DNA from: Komagataeibacter sp. FNDCR2
GTDB taxonomy: Bacteria; Pseudomonadota; Alphaproteobacteria; Acetobacterales; Acetobacteraceae
Direction: 5' to 3'
NCBI RefSeq assembly: GCF_021295395.1
Contig: NZ_JAIWOU010000001.1
Location: 1,487,501-1,551,500, forward strand
Length of the DNA stretch: 64,000 nt
Shown here: positions 27,061-36,867 of the stretch, piece after piece
Position numbering within the stretch: the stretch's first letter is position 1
Layout of the letters: each line of letters starts with the position of its first letter
Notes under the pieces: model-generated
The model's database searches: none
What the model saw: the letters and a program-made list of their open reading frames with translations, nothing else
What the model was told of the DNA's origin: nothing
Made by a program: the position numbers and the translations under genes

Positions 27061-29100
27061 ATGAACGACGATCTTTTTTCCACGCCTGCCAGCCCCGGCA
27101 AACCCGCCCGACGCAAGGTCTCCCCCGCCCCCATGCCAGACAGCACCACAAACACCCCCGATTCCTATGACGCCAGCGCGATCGAGGTGCTGGAGGGGCT
27201 GGAACCCGTACGCCGCCGCCCGGGCATGTATATCGGCGGCACGGACGAGACGGCCTATCATCACCTGGCCTCCGAAATTCTGGATAACGCGATGGATGAA
27301 GCCGTCGCCGGCCATGCCACCACCATCGACGTGACGCTGGAGGCCGGTGACCGCCTGACCATACGCGACAATGGCCGTGGCATACCGGTGGACCCGCATC
27401 CCCGCTTTCCCGACCGCTCGGCGCTGGAGGTGATCCTGACCACGCTGCATGCGGGGGGCAAGTTCTCCGGCAAGGCCTATGCCACATCCGGCGGGCTGCA
27501 TGGCGTTGGCTCGTCCGTGGTCAATGCGCTGGCCGCCCGCATGGAAGTGGAAATCGCGCGCGACCGGGAACTGTGGCGGCAGGTCTATGAACGCGGGCAC
27601 CCACTCAGCGGCGTGGAAAAAATCGGCCCGGTCAATAACCGGCGCGGCACGCAGATCCGCTTCACCCCCGACCCGCAGATTTTCGGCCGCCTGCATTTCT
27701 CGCCCGCCCGGCTGTACCGGCTGTGCCGTTCCAAGGCGTTCCTGTTCCGTGGGGTGACCATCCGCTGGGCATGCGATCCGGCGCTGATCAAGGGGGATGA
27801 CGTACCGGCGGAAGCCGTGCTGCACTTTCCCGGTGGGCTGGCGGACAGCCTGCGTGACGAACTGGGGGAAAAGGCAGCCCTGCTGACCGATCTGTGGGCG
27901 GGTGACGCGGACCTGCCCACCGGGCCTGATGGCCATGACACCGGGCGCATGGAATGGGCCATTGCCTTTCAGGAAACGGGTCCGGCGGCCCTTGCCTCCT
28001 ATTGCAACACCATTCCCACCCCCAATGGCGGCACGCATGAGACGGGGTTCCGCAACGCGCTGCTCAAGGGCCTGCGCAACTGGGGGGAGCAGCGCTCCAA
28101 CAAACGCGCCGCCAGCATCAATGCCGATGATATTCTGGGCTGCATCGCCGCCAAGCTGTCGGTCTTCATCCGTGACCCGCAGTTTCAGGGCCAGACCAAG
28201 GAAAAACTGACCAGTGGCGAGGCGAGCAAGCTGGTGGAAACCGCCCTGCGCGACCGTTTCGACCACTGGCTGGCGGGCAACCCGCCGCAGGCGGATAACC
28301 TGCTGGCCTTTGTGGTGGAACGGGCCGAGGAACGCCTGCGCCGCAAGGAACAGAAGGACACGCCGCGCAAAAGCGCCACCCGCCGCCTGCGGCTACCGGG
28401 CAAGCTGACCGACTGCACGCGCGAAAACGCCGCCGAGACGGAAATCTTCCTGGTGGAGGGGGATTCCGCCGGTGGCTCCGCCAAGCAGGCCCGCAACCGC
28501 GAAACACAGGCCGTGCTTCCGCTGCGGGGCAAGATCCTGAATGTGGCCAGCGCCTCGACCGAGAAGCTGCGCGGCAATCAGGAACTGCGCGACCTTGTGG
28601 AAGCACTGGGCTGCGGCATGGGGGAGCGTTTCGACGCCACCAAGCTGCGTTATGGCCGCATCATCATCATGACCGATGCCGATGTGGACGGCGCGCATAT
28701 CGCCTCCCTGCTCATGACGTTCTTTTTTCGGGAACTGCCCGGTCTGATCCGCAACGGGCATCTCTACCTGGCCCAGCCGCCGCTGTATCGCCTTACGCAG
28801 GGTGGCAAAAGCATCTACGCCATGGATGATGCCGACCGGGAAAAGAAAATGAAAACCGCGTTCAAACCCAACAGCAAGGTCGAGGTCTCACGCTTCAAGG
28901 GGCTGGGGGAAATGCCGCCGGGCGACCTGAAGCAGACCACCATGGACCCGAAGCACCGCACGCTGCTCAAGGTCATCACCCCGCCCGAAGACAGGGCCTT
29001 CACGCTGGAGCGCGTGGAACACCTGATGGGCCGCAAGGCGGAACTCCGCTTCCGCTTCATTCAGGAACATGCCAGACAGGTCGATAACCTTGATGTATAA
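27061..29100 (+). CDS. parE: DNA topoisomerase IV subunit B (ParE)
   Basis: ATPase subunit of topoisomerase IV, which decatenates daughter chromosomes with ParC. The 679-residue protein has the GHKL ATPase domain (EILDNAMDEAV, DNGRGIPV, LHGVGSSVVNAL), the transducer domain, and the TOPRIM region with LVEGDSAGGSAKQAR and metal-binding TDADVDGAH. ParE is preferred to GyrB because of the short TOPRIM region with no insertion, the total length and KGLGEMPPGDLK. ATG 27061 is chosen as the start; an ATG at 27034 is in frame. It stands alone, flanked by hairpins upstream and a repeat plus terminator downstream. Confidence 0.93.
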   Translation: MNDDLFSTPASPGKPARRKVSPAPMPDSTTNTPDSYDASAIEVLEGLEPVRRRPGMYIGGTDETAYHHLASEILDNAMDEAVAGHATTIDVTLEAGDRLTIRDNGRGIPVDPHPRFPDRSALEVILTTLHAGGKFSGKAYATSGGLHGVGSSVVNALAARMEVEIARDRELWRQVYERGHPLSGVEKIGPVNNRRGTQIRFTPDPQIFGRLHFSPARLYRLCRSKAFLFRGVTIRWACDPALIKGDDVPAEAVLHFPGGLADSLRDELGEKAALLTDLWAGDADLPTGPDGHDTGRMEWAIAFQETGPAALASYCNTIPTPNGGTHETGFRNALLKGLRNWGEQRSNKRAASINADDILGCIAAKLSVFIRDPQFQGQTKEKLTSGEASKLVETALRDRFDHWLAGNPPQADNLLAFVVERAEERLRRKEQKDTPRKSATRRLRLPGKLTDCTRENAAETEIFLVEGDSAGGSAKQARNRETQAVLPLRGKILNVASASTEKLRGNQELRDLVEALGCGMGERFDATKLRYGRIIIMTDADVDGAHIASLLMTFFFRELPGLIRNGHLYLAQPPLYRLTQGGKSIYAMDDADREKKMKTAFKPNSKVEVSRFKGLGEMPPGDLKQTTMDPKHRTLLKVITPPEDRAFTLERVEHLMGRKAELRFRFIQEHARQVDNLDV

Positions 29101-29110
29101 GCAATTTTCC

Positions 29111-29162
29111 AAAAGGGCGGCGTTTCCTGAAGCTTTTTGAAGAAAGCTTCACCAAAACGTCC
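29111..29162. repeat. Probable dispersed intergenic repeat with inverted repeat core
   Basis: The core is an inverted repeat, TGAAGCTTT (29128-29136), a 6-base spacer and AAAGCTTCA (29143-29151), flanked by AAAAGGGCGGCG on the left and CCAAAACGTCC on the right. I recall similar GGCGGCGTTT...GAAGCTTTTTGAA...GCTTCACCAAAA elements scattered between genes in Komagataeibacter genomes; that recollection was not checked. Only one copy is seen in this window. Confidence 0.5.
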
Positions 29163-29174
29163 TTACAGAACAAA

Positions 29175-29211
29175 AAAAGCCCGGTCATCCTGTTGGGATG
29201 ACCGGGCTTTT
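29175..29211. terminator. Strong bidirectional terminator between parE and nuoM
   Basis: A perfect 16-bp stem, AAAAGCCCGGTCATCC (29175-29190) with GGATGACCGGGCTTTT (29196-29211), and a 5-base loop is flanked by A and T runs. It lies between the convergent parE and nuoM genes and can end both transcripts. Confidence 0.9.
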
Positions 29212-29233
29212 CCTATCAAGGGAGAGACGTGGT

Positions 29234-30781
29234 TCAGCCCGCGCCGGTCAGCGGCGCGATCACCTGCGGCTCAACCGTGGCGACAGCCGCCACGGGGTGC
29301 AGGAGGCTGGTCACGGTCGGATCGAACATCCGCAGGAACGACCCCGGATGTACCCCCATCCACAGCGTCACCACCGCCAGCGGCACCAGCACAGCCAGTT
29401 CCGGCCCCGTCAGGTCGCGCAGCAGGGCGACAACCCCGCCCTTGTTCGCCCCGAACAGCACCCGGCGGTACAGCACCAGCATGTAGACCGCACCCAGGAT
29501 CATGCTCGAACCACCCAGGAAGGCCAGCCAGAACGAGACATGCAGCGCACCAACCATAACCAGGAATTCACCCACGAACGCCCCGGTGCCCGGCAGGCCG
29601 ATATTGGCCATGACGAACAGCATGGCGAGCGTGGCCAGCACCGGCATCTTGTGCGCGACACCGGAGAATGCGCTGATTTCGCGCGTTTCGGCCCGCCAGG
29701 ACACGGCGGAGACACAGAAGAACAGCGCCGCGATCACGATACCATGCGACAGCATCTGGAAAATCGCGCCGTCAATTCCCTCGGGCGTCAGGGTGAACAG
29801 GCCGATCGCGATCACCCCCATATGCGAGAACGAGGAATAGGCGATCACGCGCTTCATGTCCGTCTGCGCCAGCGCGATGATGGCGGCGTAGATCACCGCG
29901 ATCACCCCCAGCGTCAGCACCACCGGCGCGAACAGGCGCGCCGCATCGGGGAACATGAGCACGCCAAAGCGCAGCAGGCCGTAGGCCCCGGCCTTTGACA
30001 GCACGCCCGACAGCATGACGGAAGCCGGGGTCGGGGCCTCGGTATAGGCATCGGGCAGCCAGGCATGCAGCGGGAACAGCGGCAGCTTCACGCCAAAGGC
30101 GATGATGAACCCGGCCAGAAGCCAGCACTGCATGGCATGGCCGAAACCGTGATGCTGGAGCGCCACGATATCGGTCGTACCCGTTGCGTTCCACATGGCC
30201 AGAAGCGCCAGCAGCATGAACAGCGAGCCGCCAAAGGTGAACAGGAAGAACTGCAGCGACGCCCATACACGACGCGGGCCACCCCATACGCCGATCATGA
30301 GGCTGGCGGGCAGCAGCGTCGCTTCATAGAACACGTAGAACAGCACCAGATCGAGCGCCGAGAACAGGCCGATCAGTGTCGTTTCCAGCAGCAGCATGGC
30401 GATCATGTAATCGCGCACCCGCCCTGAAATCAGTTTCCAGCCGCCAATGATGGAAAGCGGCGTGAGGAACGTGGAGAGCAGCACGAACACGAGGCTGATG
30501 CCATCAAGCCCGGCATGATAGGAAATGCCCGCGCCGCTGGCCCATCCGATCCGCTGTTCGAACTGGACGCCAACATGGGCAGGGTCGAATTCTGCCCACA
30601 TGATCACGGACAACGCGAACACGATGCCACTGGTCCATAACGCCACCCATCGGGCGGCGGTCTCGACCGTCTGGGTCGTGCCACGAGTCAGCAATATGGC
30701 GACAACCCCGGCAAGAGGCAGGTAGGTAACTAGAGGGAGCAGGATCGGATGCACACTGGGTCTCACATCATCCATGGACAA
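29234..30781 (-). CDS. nuoM: NADH-quinone oxidoreductase subunit M (orphan NuoM)
   Basis: An antiporter-like membrane subunit of complex I with 515 residues and about 14 hydrophobic helices. Proton-path residues expected of NuoM are visible: the glutamate in FYEATLLP, the lysine in FGVKLPLFPLHAWLPDAY and a second lysine in SGVLSKAGAYG, plus the broken-helix motifs and NIGLPGTGAFVGEF. No nuoL, nuoN or other nuo gene is adjacent, which is unusual. A separated fragment of the nuo operon, a second NuoM copy or an independent Mrp-type antiporter are all possible; sequence favours true NuoM. The first codon is TTG at 30781 with TAGGG 7 bases upstream; ATG 30775 is an alternative. Confidence 0.85.
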   Translation of the reverse strand: MSMDDVRPSVHPILLPLVTYLPLAGVVAILLTRGTTQTVETAARWVALWTSGIVFALSVIMWAEFDPAHVGVQFEQRIGWASGAGISYHAGLDGISLVFVLLSTFLTPLSIIGGWKLISGRVRDYMIAMLLLETTLIGLFSALDLVLFYVFYEATLLPASLMIGVWGGPRRVWASLQFFLFTFGGSLFMLLALLAMWNATGTTDIVALQHHGFGHAMQCWLLAGFIIAFGVKLPLFPLHAWLPDAYTEAPTPASVMLSGVLSKAGAYGLLRFGVLMFPDAARLFAPVVLTLGVIAVIYAAIIALAQTDMKRVIAYSSFSHMGVIAIGLFTLTPEGIDGAIFQMLSHGIVIAALFFCVSAVSWRAETREISAFSGVAHKMPVLATLAMLFVMANIGLPGTGAFVGEFLVMVGALHVSFWLAFLGGSSMILGAVYMLVLYRRVLFGANKGGVVALLRDLTGPELAVLVPLAVVTLWMGVHPGSFLRMFDPTVTSLLHPVAAVATVEPQVIAPLTGAG

Positions 30782-30908
30782 TGCGTGACCCTAAAGGGGT
30801 TTTGTATCAGGGATCCAGTGCGCAAACGGTCACATTCTACCGATCATGCGCCCTGCCATGCCCCGCAATGCGTCAGGCGCATGCCGCACGCCCCTCCGGA
30901 CCGCGCGG

Positions 30909-32780
30909 TCAGCGGCGTCCGAACAGCCGTTCGAGATCGCCCTTTTCCAGCCGGATCCATGTCGGCCGACCATGCGAACACGTGCCCGAGCGGGGGGTAC
31001 GTTCCATGTCGCGCAGCAGGGCGTTCATTTCCTCATGCGTCAGCCTGCGGCCCGCGCGCACGCTGCCATGACACGCCATGCGCGCGATCATCGCGTCCAT
31101 GCGGGCCTCCAGCGCATCCGCCTGCGCCGGGGTGGCCAGATCGTCCGCCTCCAGTTCCTCCGCCAGATCCCGCAGCATGCCCGCCGGGTCTTCCTTGCCC
31201 AGCAGCGCGGGCATGGTACGGATCAGAACGGCGGTCCCCCCAAAAGGTTCGATCTCGATTCCCAGCCTGGCCAGCGCGGGCGTGAAGGACAGAAGTACGT
31301 CCACCTGCCGGGGCACGAGATCCACCACTTCGGGCAGCAGCAGGCGCTGGGCACGAATCTCGCCACCCATATATTGCTGGCGCAGCTTCTCATGGGTCAG
31401 GCGTTCATGGGCGGCGTGCTGGTCCACCAGCACAAGCGCGCCATCGGCTGTCTGGGACAGGATGTACGTGCCCAGCACCTGCGCCATGGCGGCGCCCAGG
31501 GGGTGATCCTCCGCACAGGCGGCGGTCTCGTCCATGCCAGGCGACGACTCCACCGCGGCGGCATGGCGGGCCAAGGGCGGGGCGACGAGCGGCAGGGTGG
31601 AGTCGCCAAACCCGGCGGGGAATCCGGCCCCATCCTGCCGGGGCGGATCGGGCGGCATGGCCAGGCGGGTGGAAATGTCCGGTGCGTTGCCCTGCTGCTC
31701 CGGCGGGTACCAGATACGCGCGGGGGAAGGTCCGCGCGACTGAAGCAGGTCGGGCCGCACCCCCGCGATCCCCGCCCCCGTGCCAAGCGCGCGCCCCAGC
31801 GATCCGATCACCAGCGCCCGTACGGCGGCCGAGTCGGCATAACGCAGTTCCGTCTTGGCGGGGTGTACGTTCACATCCACCTGTTCGGGCGGGATTTCCA
31901 GCGATAGCGCCACCACCGCGTGCCGCCCGTGTTCCATGACATTGCGGTAGGCCACCCTGACCGCCGTGCGCAGCACCGGATCGACCACGGGGCGGCCATT
32001 GACCAGCAGCATCTGTCCATTGGCCGTGGCGCGATGGACCGAGGGGGCGCAGATGAAGCCGCTCAGTTTCAGGTCACCGCGCTGCCCTTCCACGGGCAGC
32101 AGGCCATCGGCATGACCGGATTCAAGAATGGCGGCGACACGCGCGGCCATGTCCTGCACCGGCAGGTCAAGGATCACGCGCGTGTCGAATTCCAGCCGGA
32201 AGGCGATATGCGGGGCGGACAGCGCCAGACGTCGCACCACGTTTTCGGCATGGCCGGATTCGACCCGGGGACTTTTGAGGAATTTGCGTCGCGCGGGCGT
32301 GGCGAAGAACATGTCCTCCACCAGCACGCGGGTACCCGCTGGCCCGGCGCAGGGTTCGGGTTCCCCCACCACGCCGCCTTCCACCCGGATGGACCATGCC
32401 GACTCCGCGCCCCGTGGCCGGGACATGACCGTAAGCCGCGCGGCCGCGCCGATGGAGGGCAGCGCCTCCCCCCGGAACCCAAGGGTGGAAATGCGCACCA
32501 GCGTCTCGTCACGCAGTTTGGAGGTGCAATGCCGCTCGACCGCGAGAAGCAGGTCATCGGGCGACATCCCGCAGCCGTCATCGGTGACCTCGATGCGGTC
32601 CATGCCGCCCCGGTCGAGACGGATGCGGATGCGCCGCGCCCCGGAATCAATGGCGTTCTCGACCAGTTCCTTCAGCGCCGCCGCCGGGCGCTCGATCACC
32701 TCGCCCGCCGCGATGCGATTGACCACCTGTTCGGACAGCCGACGGATCACCGGCTGGCTGTTGCCTGAAGACATGTTCAT
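30909..32780 (-). CDS. mutL: DNA mismatch-repair protein MutL
   Basis: ATPase linking mismatch recognition by MutS to excision. The 623-residue protein has the N-terminal GHKL ATPase (ELVENAIDSGA, DDGCGM, GFRGEALPSI), a transducer domain ending VDVNVHPAKTE, a low-complexity linker of about 100 residues and the C-terminal dimerisation domain. The endonuclease motif DQHAAHERLTHE matches DQHA(x)2E(x)4E exactly, and ACHGSVRAG and CSHGRPT also fit, so it probably nicks DNA itself as in bacteria without MutH. The start at ATG 32780 is uncertain (32774 or 32810 also possible). It is the eleventh of twelve colinear minus-strand genes. Confidence 0.94.
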   Translation of the reverse strand: MNMSSGNSQPVIRRLSEQVVNRIAAGEVIERPAAALKELVENAIDSGARRIRIRLDRGGMDRIEVTDDGCGMSPDDLLLAVERHCTSKLRDETLVRISTLGFRGEALPSIGAAARLTVMSRPRGAESAWSIRVEGGVVGEPEPCAGPAGTRVLVEDMFFATPARRKFLKSPRVESGHAENVVRRLALSAPHIAFRLEFDTRVILDLPVQDMAARVAAILESGHADGLLPVEGQRGDLKLSGFICAPSVHRATANGQMLLVNGRPVVDPVLRTAVRVAYRNVMEHGRHAVVALSLEIPPEQVDVNVHPAKTELRYADSAAVRALVIGSLGRALGTGAGIAGVRPDLLQSRGPSPARIWYPPEQQGNAPDISTRLAMPPDPPRQDGAGFPAGFGDSTLPLVAPPLARHAAAVESSPGMDETAACAEDHPLGAAMAQVLGTYILSQTADGALVLVDQHAAHERLTHEKLRQQYMGGEIRAQRLLLPEVVDLVPRQVDVLLSFTPALARLGIEIEPFGGTAVLIRTMPALLGKEDPAGMLRDLAEELEADDLATPAQADALEARMDAMIARMACHGSVRAGRRLTHEEMNALLRDMERTPRSGTCSHGRPTWIRLEKGDLERLFGRR

Positions 32781-32839
32781 ATCCGCGACCGGATTCCCGT
32801 TTCCGCCCACCAGACGGACACCGCCTTGTCTGGTGGGAC

Positions 32840-33364
32840 TTATTTGGTGGGGCCGCTTACGGTTGGGGTGGCACCCTGCGTCAGGTTGCGGCCAAGGGCT
32901 GAATCCTCGCGCAGGCGGGCGTTTTCCGCCTTGCCGTTGACAAGATTACCCGCCCCGCCACCGTGCCAGAACATGAGCTTGTCCACAAAGCTGGTATCCG
33001 CGCGCCCCATCTCGCCCTTGTCCGGGTCGTTGGCCGCCTGCCGCGCCGACCCCACCAGGGCGGCCTGCCCCGCGCTGTCGGGCCCATCGGCCCCCTGGAG
33101 CGCCACGTTGGGCGAAAGCGTTTCCAGCGCCTGCATGCGCGGGTTGGTGTCTTCCGCACGCTGGACGGCGTTGCTGTTGGGCGCGCCCAGTTCATCGGAT
33201 GGCGGCATGGACAGCGGCGCACGGGTGGTGACGGTGTATTCGTCCGGCAGGCTCCGCTCCAGCCCGAAGGCGCGCGAGACATCAGCGCCCGAGCAGCCCG
33301 ACAGCATGAAGCCGCTCGCCATGAGCAATGCACAGGAAAGGGGTCTGAAAGCTGGAATCGCCAT
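32840..33364 (-). CDS. DUF3035 lipoprotein (BamF-like)
   Basis: A 174-residue lipoprotein with signal sequence and lipobox LSGC (Cys24). The conserved block after it (FGLERSLPDEYTVTTRAPLSMPP) identifies DUF3035. The Caulobacter member of this family is BamF, a subunit of the outer-membrane beta-barrel assembly complex, so an outer-membrane assembly role is likely but not proven here. The remainder is polar and probably extended. The ATG at 33364 begins the signal; a longer open frame upstream is not signal-like. It lies 59 bases after lspA, the gene that processes such lipoproteins. Confidence 0.82.
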   Translation of the reverse strand: MAIPAFRPLSCALLMASGFMLSGCSGADVSRAFGLERSLPDEYTVTTRAPLSMPPSDELGAPNSNAVQRAEDTNPRMQALETLSPNVALQGADGPDSAGQAALVGSARQAANDPDKGEMGRADTSFVDKLMFWHGGGAGNLVNGKAENARLREDSALGRNLTQGATPTVSGPTK

Positions 33365-33423
33365 ATCTCGCCTATTACCGTTAGTGGAACGCTTCGGCAA
33401 GCATGCGCGGGCCGCTCCAGCCC

Positions 33424-33897
33424 CTAGTTTGCATCGCGCATGCGCAGGTTGTCGATAATCAGGATCGCAACCCCGCAATCAATCAGGGCGTCCGCGATGT
33501 TGAAGACCGGCCACGACCAGCCAAAGGCATGGGCATGGATGAAATCGACCACCGCGCCATAGCGCAGCCGGTCGATCACGTTGCCAATGGCCCCGCCCAT
33601 GATCATGCCCAGCGCCACCGCCACCCATACCCGTGGCGTGCGCGCCAGCCAGACGCCAAGCCCCGTCACGATCGCAAGGGCTGCGACCGAAAAGATCACG
33701 CGGCCGGCGGCCCCCGCCCCCCCCAGCATGCCGAAGGTGATGGCGTGGTTCCAGACCATGGTCAGGTTCAGCACGGGCAGCAGGGGCACGCTTTCACGCG
33801 CGGGCAGGTCATAGACATCAAGTATCCAGAACTTGCTGGCCTGATCCGCCGCCAGCGCGCCCAGCAGGCAGGCCCCGCCCACAACGCGGTTGTTCAT
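33424..33897 (-). CDS. lspA: Lipoprotein signal peptidase LspA
   Basis: Inner-membrane aspartyl protease that removes the signal peptide of lipidated prolipoproteins. The 157-residue protein has four hydrophobic helices and the two catalytic aspartate blocks GNVIDRLRYGAVVDF and FNIADALI. The ATG at 33897 is 5 bases after the ileS stop, the classic ileS-lspA coupling. Several of its likely substrates are encoded in this window. Confidence 0.96.
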   Translation of the reverse strand: MNNRVVGGACLLGALAADQASKFWILDVYDLPARESVPLLPVLNLTMVWNHAITFGMLGGAGAAGRVIFSVAALAIVTGLGVWLARTPRVWVAVALGMIMGGAIGNVIDRLRYGAVVDFIHAHAFGWSWPVFNIADALIDCGVAILIIDNLRMRDAN

Positions 33898-33902
33898 TGC
33901 CG

Positions 33903-36776
33903 TTACGCCTTGCCCTGCACCACATCGACACAGCGCAGGCACAGTTCGGGGTGGGTACTGTCGCGCCCCACTTCGTCCAGCACCTTCCAGCAGCGCGCGC
34001 ATTTATGCCCCTGCGCCACCGTAATGGCGGGAATGCCATGCGGCGTGCCTTCCTGCGCCCCGTCCTCGCCCAGATAGATCGAGCCCGCGCCCGCGATGAT
34101 GCTGACCCCGGCCTGTGACACGATGGTCAGTTCCGCCCAGTCCACGCCTTCAAACCGCGCGGCTTCCGCCTCCGACAGGGGGAGTTCGAGCGCCGCCTGG
34201 AGCGAGGACTTGACCAGCCCGTCGCGGCGCGCGCTCTCGATCTCGGTGGTGATGATACGGCGCACGGCGCGCAGCATGGCCCAGCGATCGCCCAGTTCGG
34301 GATCATTCCACTCCGTGGGCAGGTCCGGGAAGGACTGAAGATGCACGCTTTCGGTATTGCCGGGGCGGGCGAGCCACGCCTCTTCCGCCGTGAAGACCAG
34401 CACCGGCGCGAGCCAGGCGCACAGGCTGCGATGCAGGTGGTCGAGCACGGTGCGCGCGGCGCGGCGCTTCAGGCTCGACGGACCATCGCAATAGATGGTG
34501 TCCTTGCGCACATCGAAATAGAAGGCGGACAGGTCGGCGGCGCAGAACCCGTGCAGGGCGGGATACACGCCCACCCATTCATGCGTTTCCACCGCGCGGG
34601 CCACAAGCCCGCCCAGTTCGGTCATGCGGTGCAGGACCCAGCGCTCCAGTTCCGGCAGTTCGGCATGGGGCACGCGCTCGGCTTCGGTAAAGCCGTCCAG
34701 CGCGCCCAGCAGCCAGCGCAGCGTGTTGCGCAGGCGGCGATAGAGTTCGCCCTGCTGCTTGAGGATCTCCTTGCCGATGCGCAAATCCTCGTTCGTGTCG
34801 GAATTCATGACCCACAGGCGCAGGATGTCGGCGCCCAGGCTGTCATTGACATCCTGCGGCGCGATGACATTGCCAAGGGACTTGGACATCTTGCGGCCCT
34901 GCTCATCCAGCACGAAGCCATTGGTCACCAGCGCCCTGTAGGGCGCGACACCGCGCGTGCCCACGCTTTCGAGCAGCGATGACTGGAACCAGCCGCGATG
35001 CTGGTCCGACCCTTCCAGGTACAGATCCGCCGGGAAGGGCATGTCCCCATGCCCCAGCACGAAGGAATGGGTCGAGCCACTCTCGAACCAGACATCCACG
35101 ATATCGAACACCTGCTCGTAATCTTCCGGATCGCGCCCTTCACCCAGGAAGCGCGTGGCGGGCGAGCTGTACCAGGCATCGGCCCCTTCGGCGCGGAAGG
35201 CAGCGACGACACGGGCCATCACCTCCGCGTCGCGCAGGACCTCGCCGGTGCGTTTTTCCACGAACACGGCAATCGGCACGCCCCATGCGCGCTGGCGGCT
35301 GATGCACCAGTCGGGTCGCCCCGCCACCATCGAGGTCAGCCGGTTGCGCGCCTGCGCGGGCACGAACGTCACCTTTTCCAGCGCGGCGAGGGCGCGATCA
35401 CGCAGGTGCCCCTCCCCATCCATGCGGATGAACCATTGCGGCGTGGCGCGGTAGATGATGGGCGCGCGCGAACGCCATGAATGCGGATAGGAATGAACCA
35501 GCGTGGCGCGCGCCACCAGACCGGACGGCGCGGTGCCCGCCGCCACGGCGCGCTGCATGGATTCAAGCAGGGCCTGACAGACCGGCTCCGCCGCCTTGAA
35601 CACATGCCCCCCGCCGAACAGCGGCACCCAGTCGGCATAACGGCCATCGTCCAGCACCAGTTCGGTGATTTCCAGCCCGAAGGCGCGGCCGAGGCTGAAG
35701 TCGTCCTCGCCATGGGCGGGGGCGGTATGGACCAGCCCGGTCCCGGCCTCGGTCGTGACATGCGCGCCGGGCAGCAGCGGCACGTCGAAATCATAGCCCT
35801 GCCCCCGCAGCGGATGGGCGCAGACCGCCCCCTCCAGCGCGCTGCCGGGCAGGGTGTACAGGACATGGTGCGCGGTAACGCCCGCTGCCTGGCAGAACGG
35901 CCCGATCAGGTCTTCCGCCACCAGAACGCGCGATTGCGGTTCCAGCATGGCCTCGTCGCTTACGCCGTCAACACGCAGCACGGCGTAGGTGATTTCGGGG
36001 CCGTAGGCGATGGCGCGGTTGGCGGGGATGGTCCACGGCGTGGTGGTCCAGATCACCGCCGCCACGTCTTCCAGCGCCTGGGCGGGGGTGGGATCGGTTA
36101 CAAAGGGGAACGCCACGTGGATGGCTGTGGATTCGTGATCGCGATATTCGATCTCGGCCTCGGCCAGGGCCGTTTTCTCGACCGGGCTCCACATGACCGG
36201 GCGCAGGCCACGGTACAGCAGGCCGTTGAGCAGGAATTTGCCGATTTCACCCGCGATCGCCGCTTCGGACGAAAAATCCATGGTGGCGTAGCGCCGCGCC
36301 CATTCCGCCTGCACGCCCAGCCTGCGGAATTCGCTGGCCTGCGTATCCAGCCATTTCTGCGCATAGGCACGGCATTCGGCCCGGAACTGGAGAACGGGCA
36401 CGCTGTCCTTGTCCTGCCCGCGCTTGCGGTATTCTTCCTCGATCTTCCATTCGATCGGCAGGCCATGGCAGTCCCAGCCCGGCACGTAATGGATGCCATA
36501 GCCCGACATGCGGTGGGCGCGGTTGATCACGTCCTTGAGGATCTTGTTCAGCGCATGACCGATATGCAGGTGCCCGTTGGCGTAGGGCGGCCCATCGTGC
36601 AGCATGAACACGTCACGCCCGCGCGCCTGCGCGAACAGGCGGTCATCGAGCTTCTCGCTCTCCCATCCGGCCAGAATCTCAGGTTCCCGTTTGGGCAGGC
36701 TGCCCCGCATGGGAAAGGAGGTGGTCGGCAGGAAGACCGTCTCCCGATAGACATCCTGTGGTTTTGACTCGGACAT
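33903..36776 (-). CDS. ileS: Isoleucyl-tRNA synthetase
   Basis: Class I synthetase charging tRNA-Ile, with an editing domain that hydrolyses Val-tRNA. The 957-residue protein has HIGH at 71-74 and KMSKS at 629-633. The CP1 editing domain lies between, with GTGLVHTAPAHGEDDF. The C terminus carries a four-cysteine zinc finger (CARCW...CLRC) as in the E. coli-type enzyme. The ATG at 36776 is chosen; an in-frame start at 36809 adds 11 residues without homology. Downstream lspA is 5 bases away and upstream ribF ends 91 bases before. Confidence 0.97.
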   Translation of the reverse strand: MSESKPQDVYRETVFLPTTSFPMRGSLPKREPEILAGWESEKLDDRLFAQARGRDVFMLHDGPPYANGHLHIGHALNKILKDVINRAHRMSGYGIHYVPGWDCHGLPIEWKIEEEYRKRGQDKDSVPVLQFRAECRAYAQKWLDTQASEFRRLGVQAEWARRYATMDFSSEAAIAGEIGKFLLNGLLYRGLRPVMWSPVEKTALAEAEIEYRDHESTAIHVAFPFVTDPTPAQALEDVAAVIWTTTPWTIPANRAIAYGPEITYAVLRVDGVSDEAMLEPQSRVLVAEDLIGPFCQAAGVTAHHVLYTLPGSALEGAVCAHPLRGQGYDFDVPLLPGAHVTTEAGTGLVHTAPAHGEDDFSLGRAFGLEITELVLDDGRYADWVPLFGGGHVFKAAEPVCQALLESMQRAVAAGTAPSGLVARATLVHSYPHSWRSRAPIIYRATPQWFIRMDGEGHLRDRALAALEKVTFVPAQARNRLTSMVAGRPDWCISRQRAWGVPIAVFVEKRTGEVLRDAEVMARVVAAFRAEGADAWYSSPATRFLGEGRDPEDYEQVFDIVDVWFESGSTHSFVLGHGDMPFPADLYLEGSDQHRGWFQSSLLESVGTRGVAPYRALVTNGFVLDEQGRKMSKSLGNVIAPQDVNDSLGADILRLWVMNSDTNEDLRIGKEILKQQGELYRRLRNTLRWLLGALDGFTEAERVPHAELPELERWVLHRMTELGGLVARAVETHEWVGVYPALHGFCAADLSAFYFDVRKDTIYCDGPSSLKRRAARTVLDHLHRSLCAWLAPVLVFTAEEAWLARPGNTESVHLQSFPDLPTEWNDPELGDRWAMLRAVRRIITTEIESARRDGLVKSSLQAALELPLSEAEAARFEGVDWAELTIVSQAGVSIIAGAGSIYLGEDGAQEGTPHGIPAITVAQGHKCARCWKVLDEVGRDSTHPELCLRCVDVVQGKA

Positions 36777-36867
36777 GGCCTGTTCTGTTCTTCTGGCAAG
36801 GGGAAGCATGCGGGCCGCGAAGGGCCCGCGTGCGAGGCAACCTTATGGAGACCACGGTGGCGCGTGG

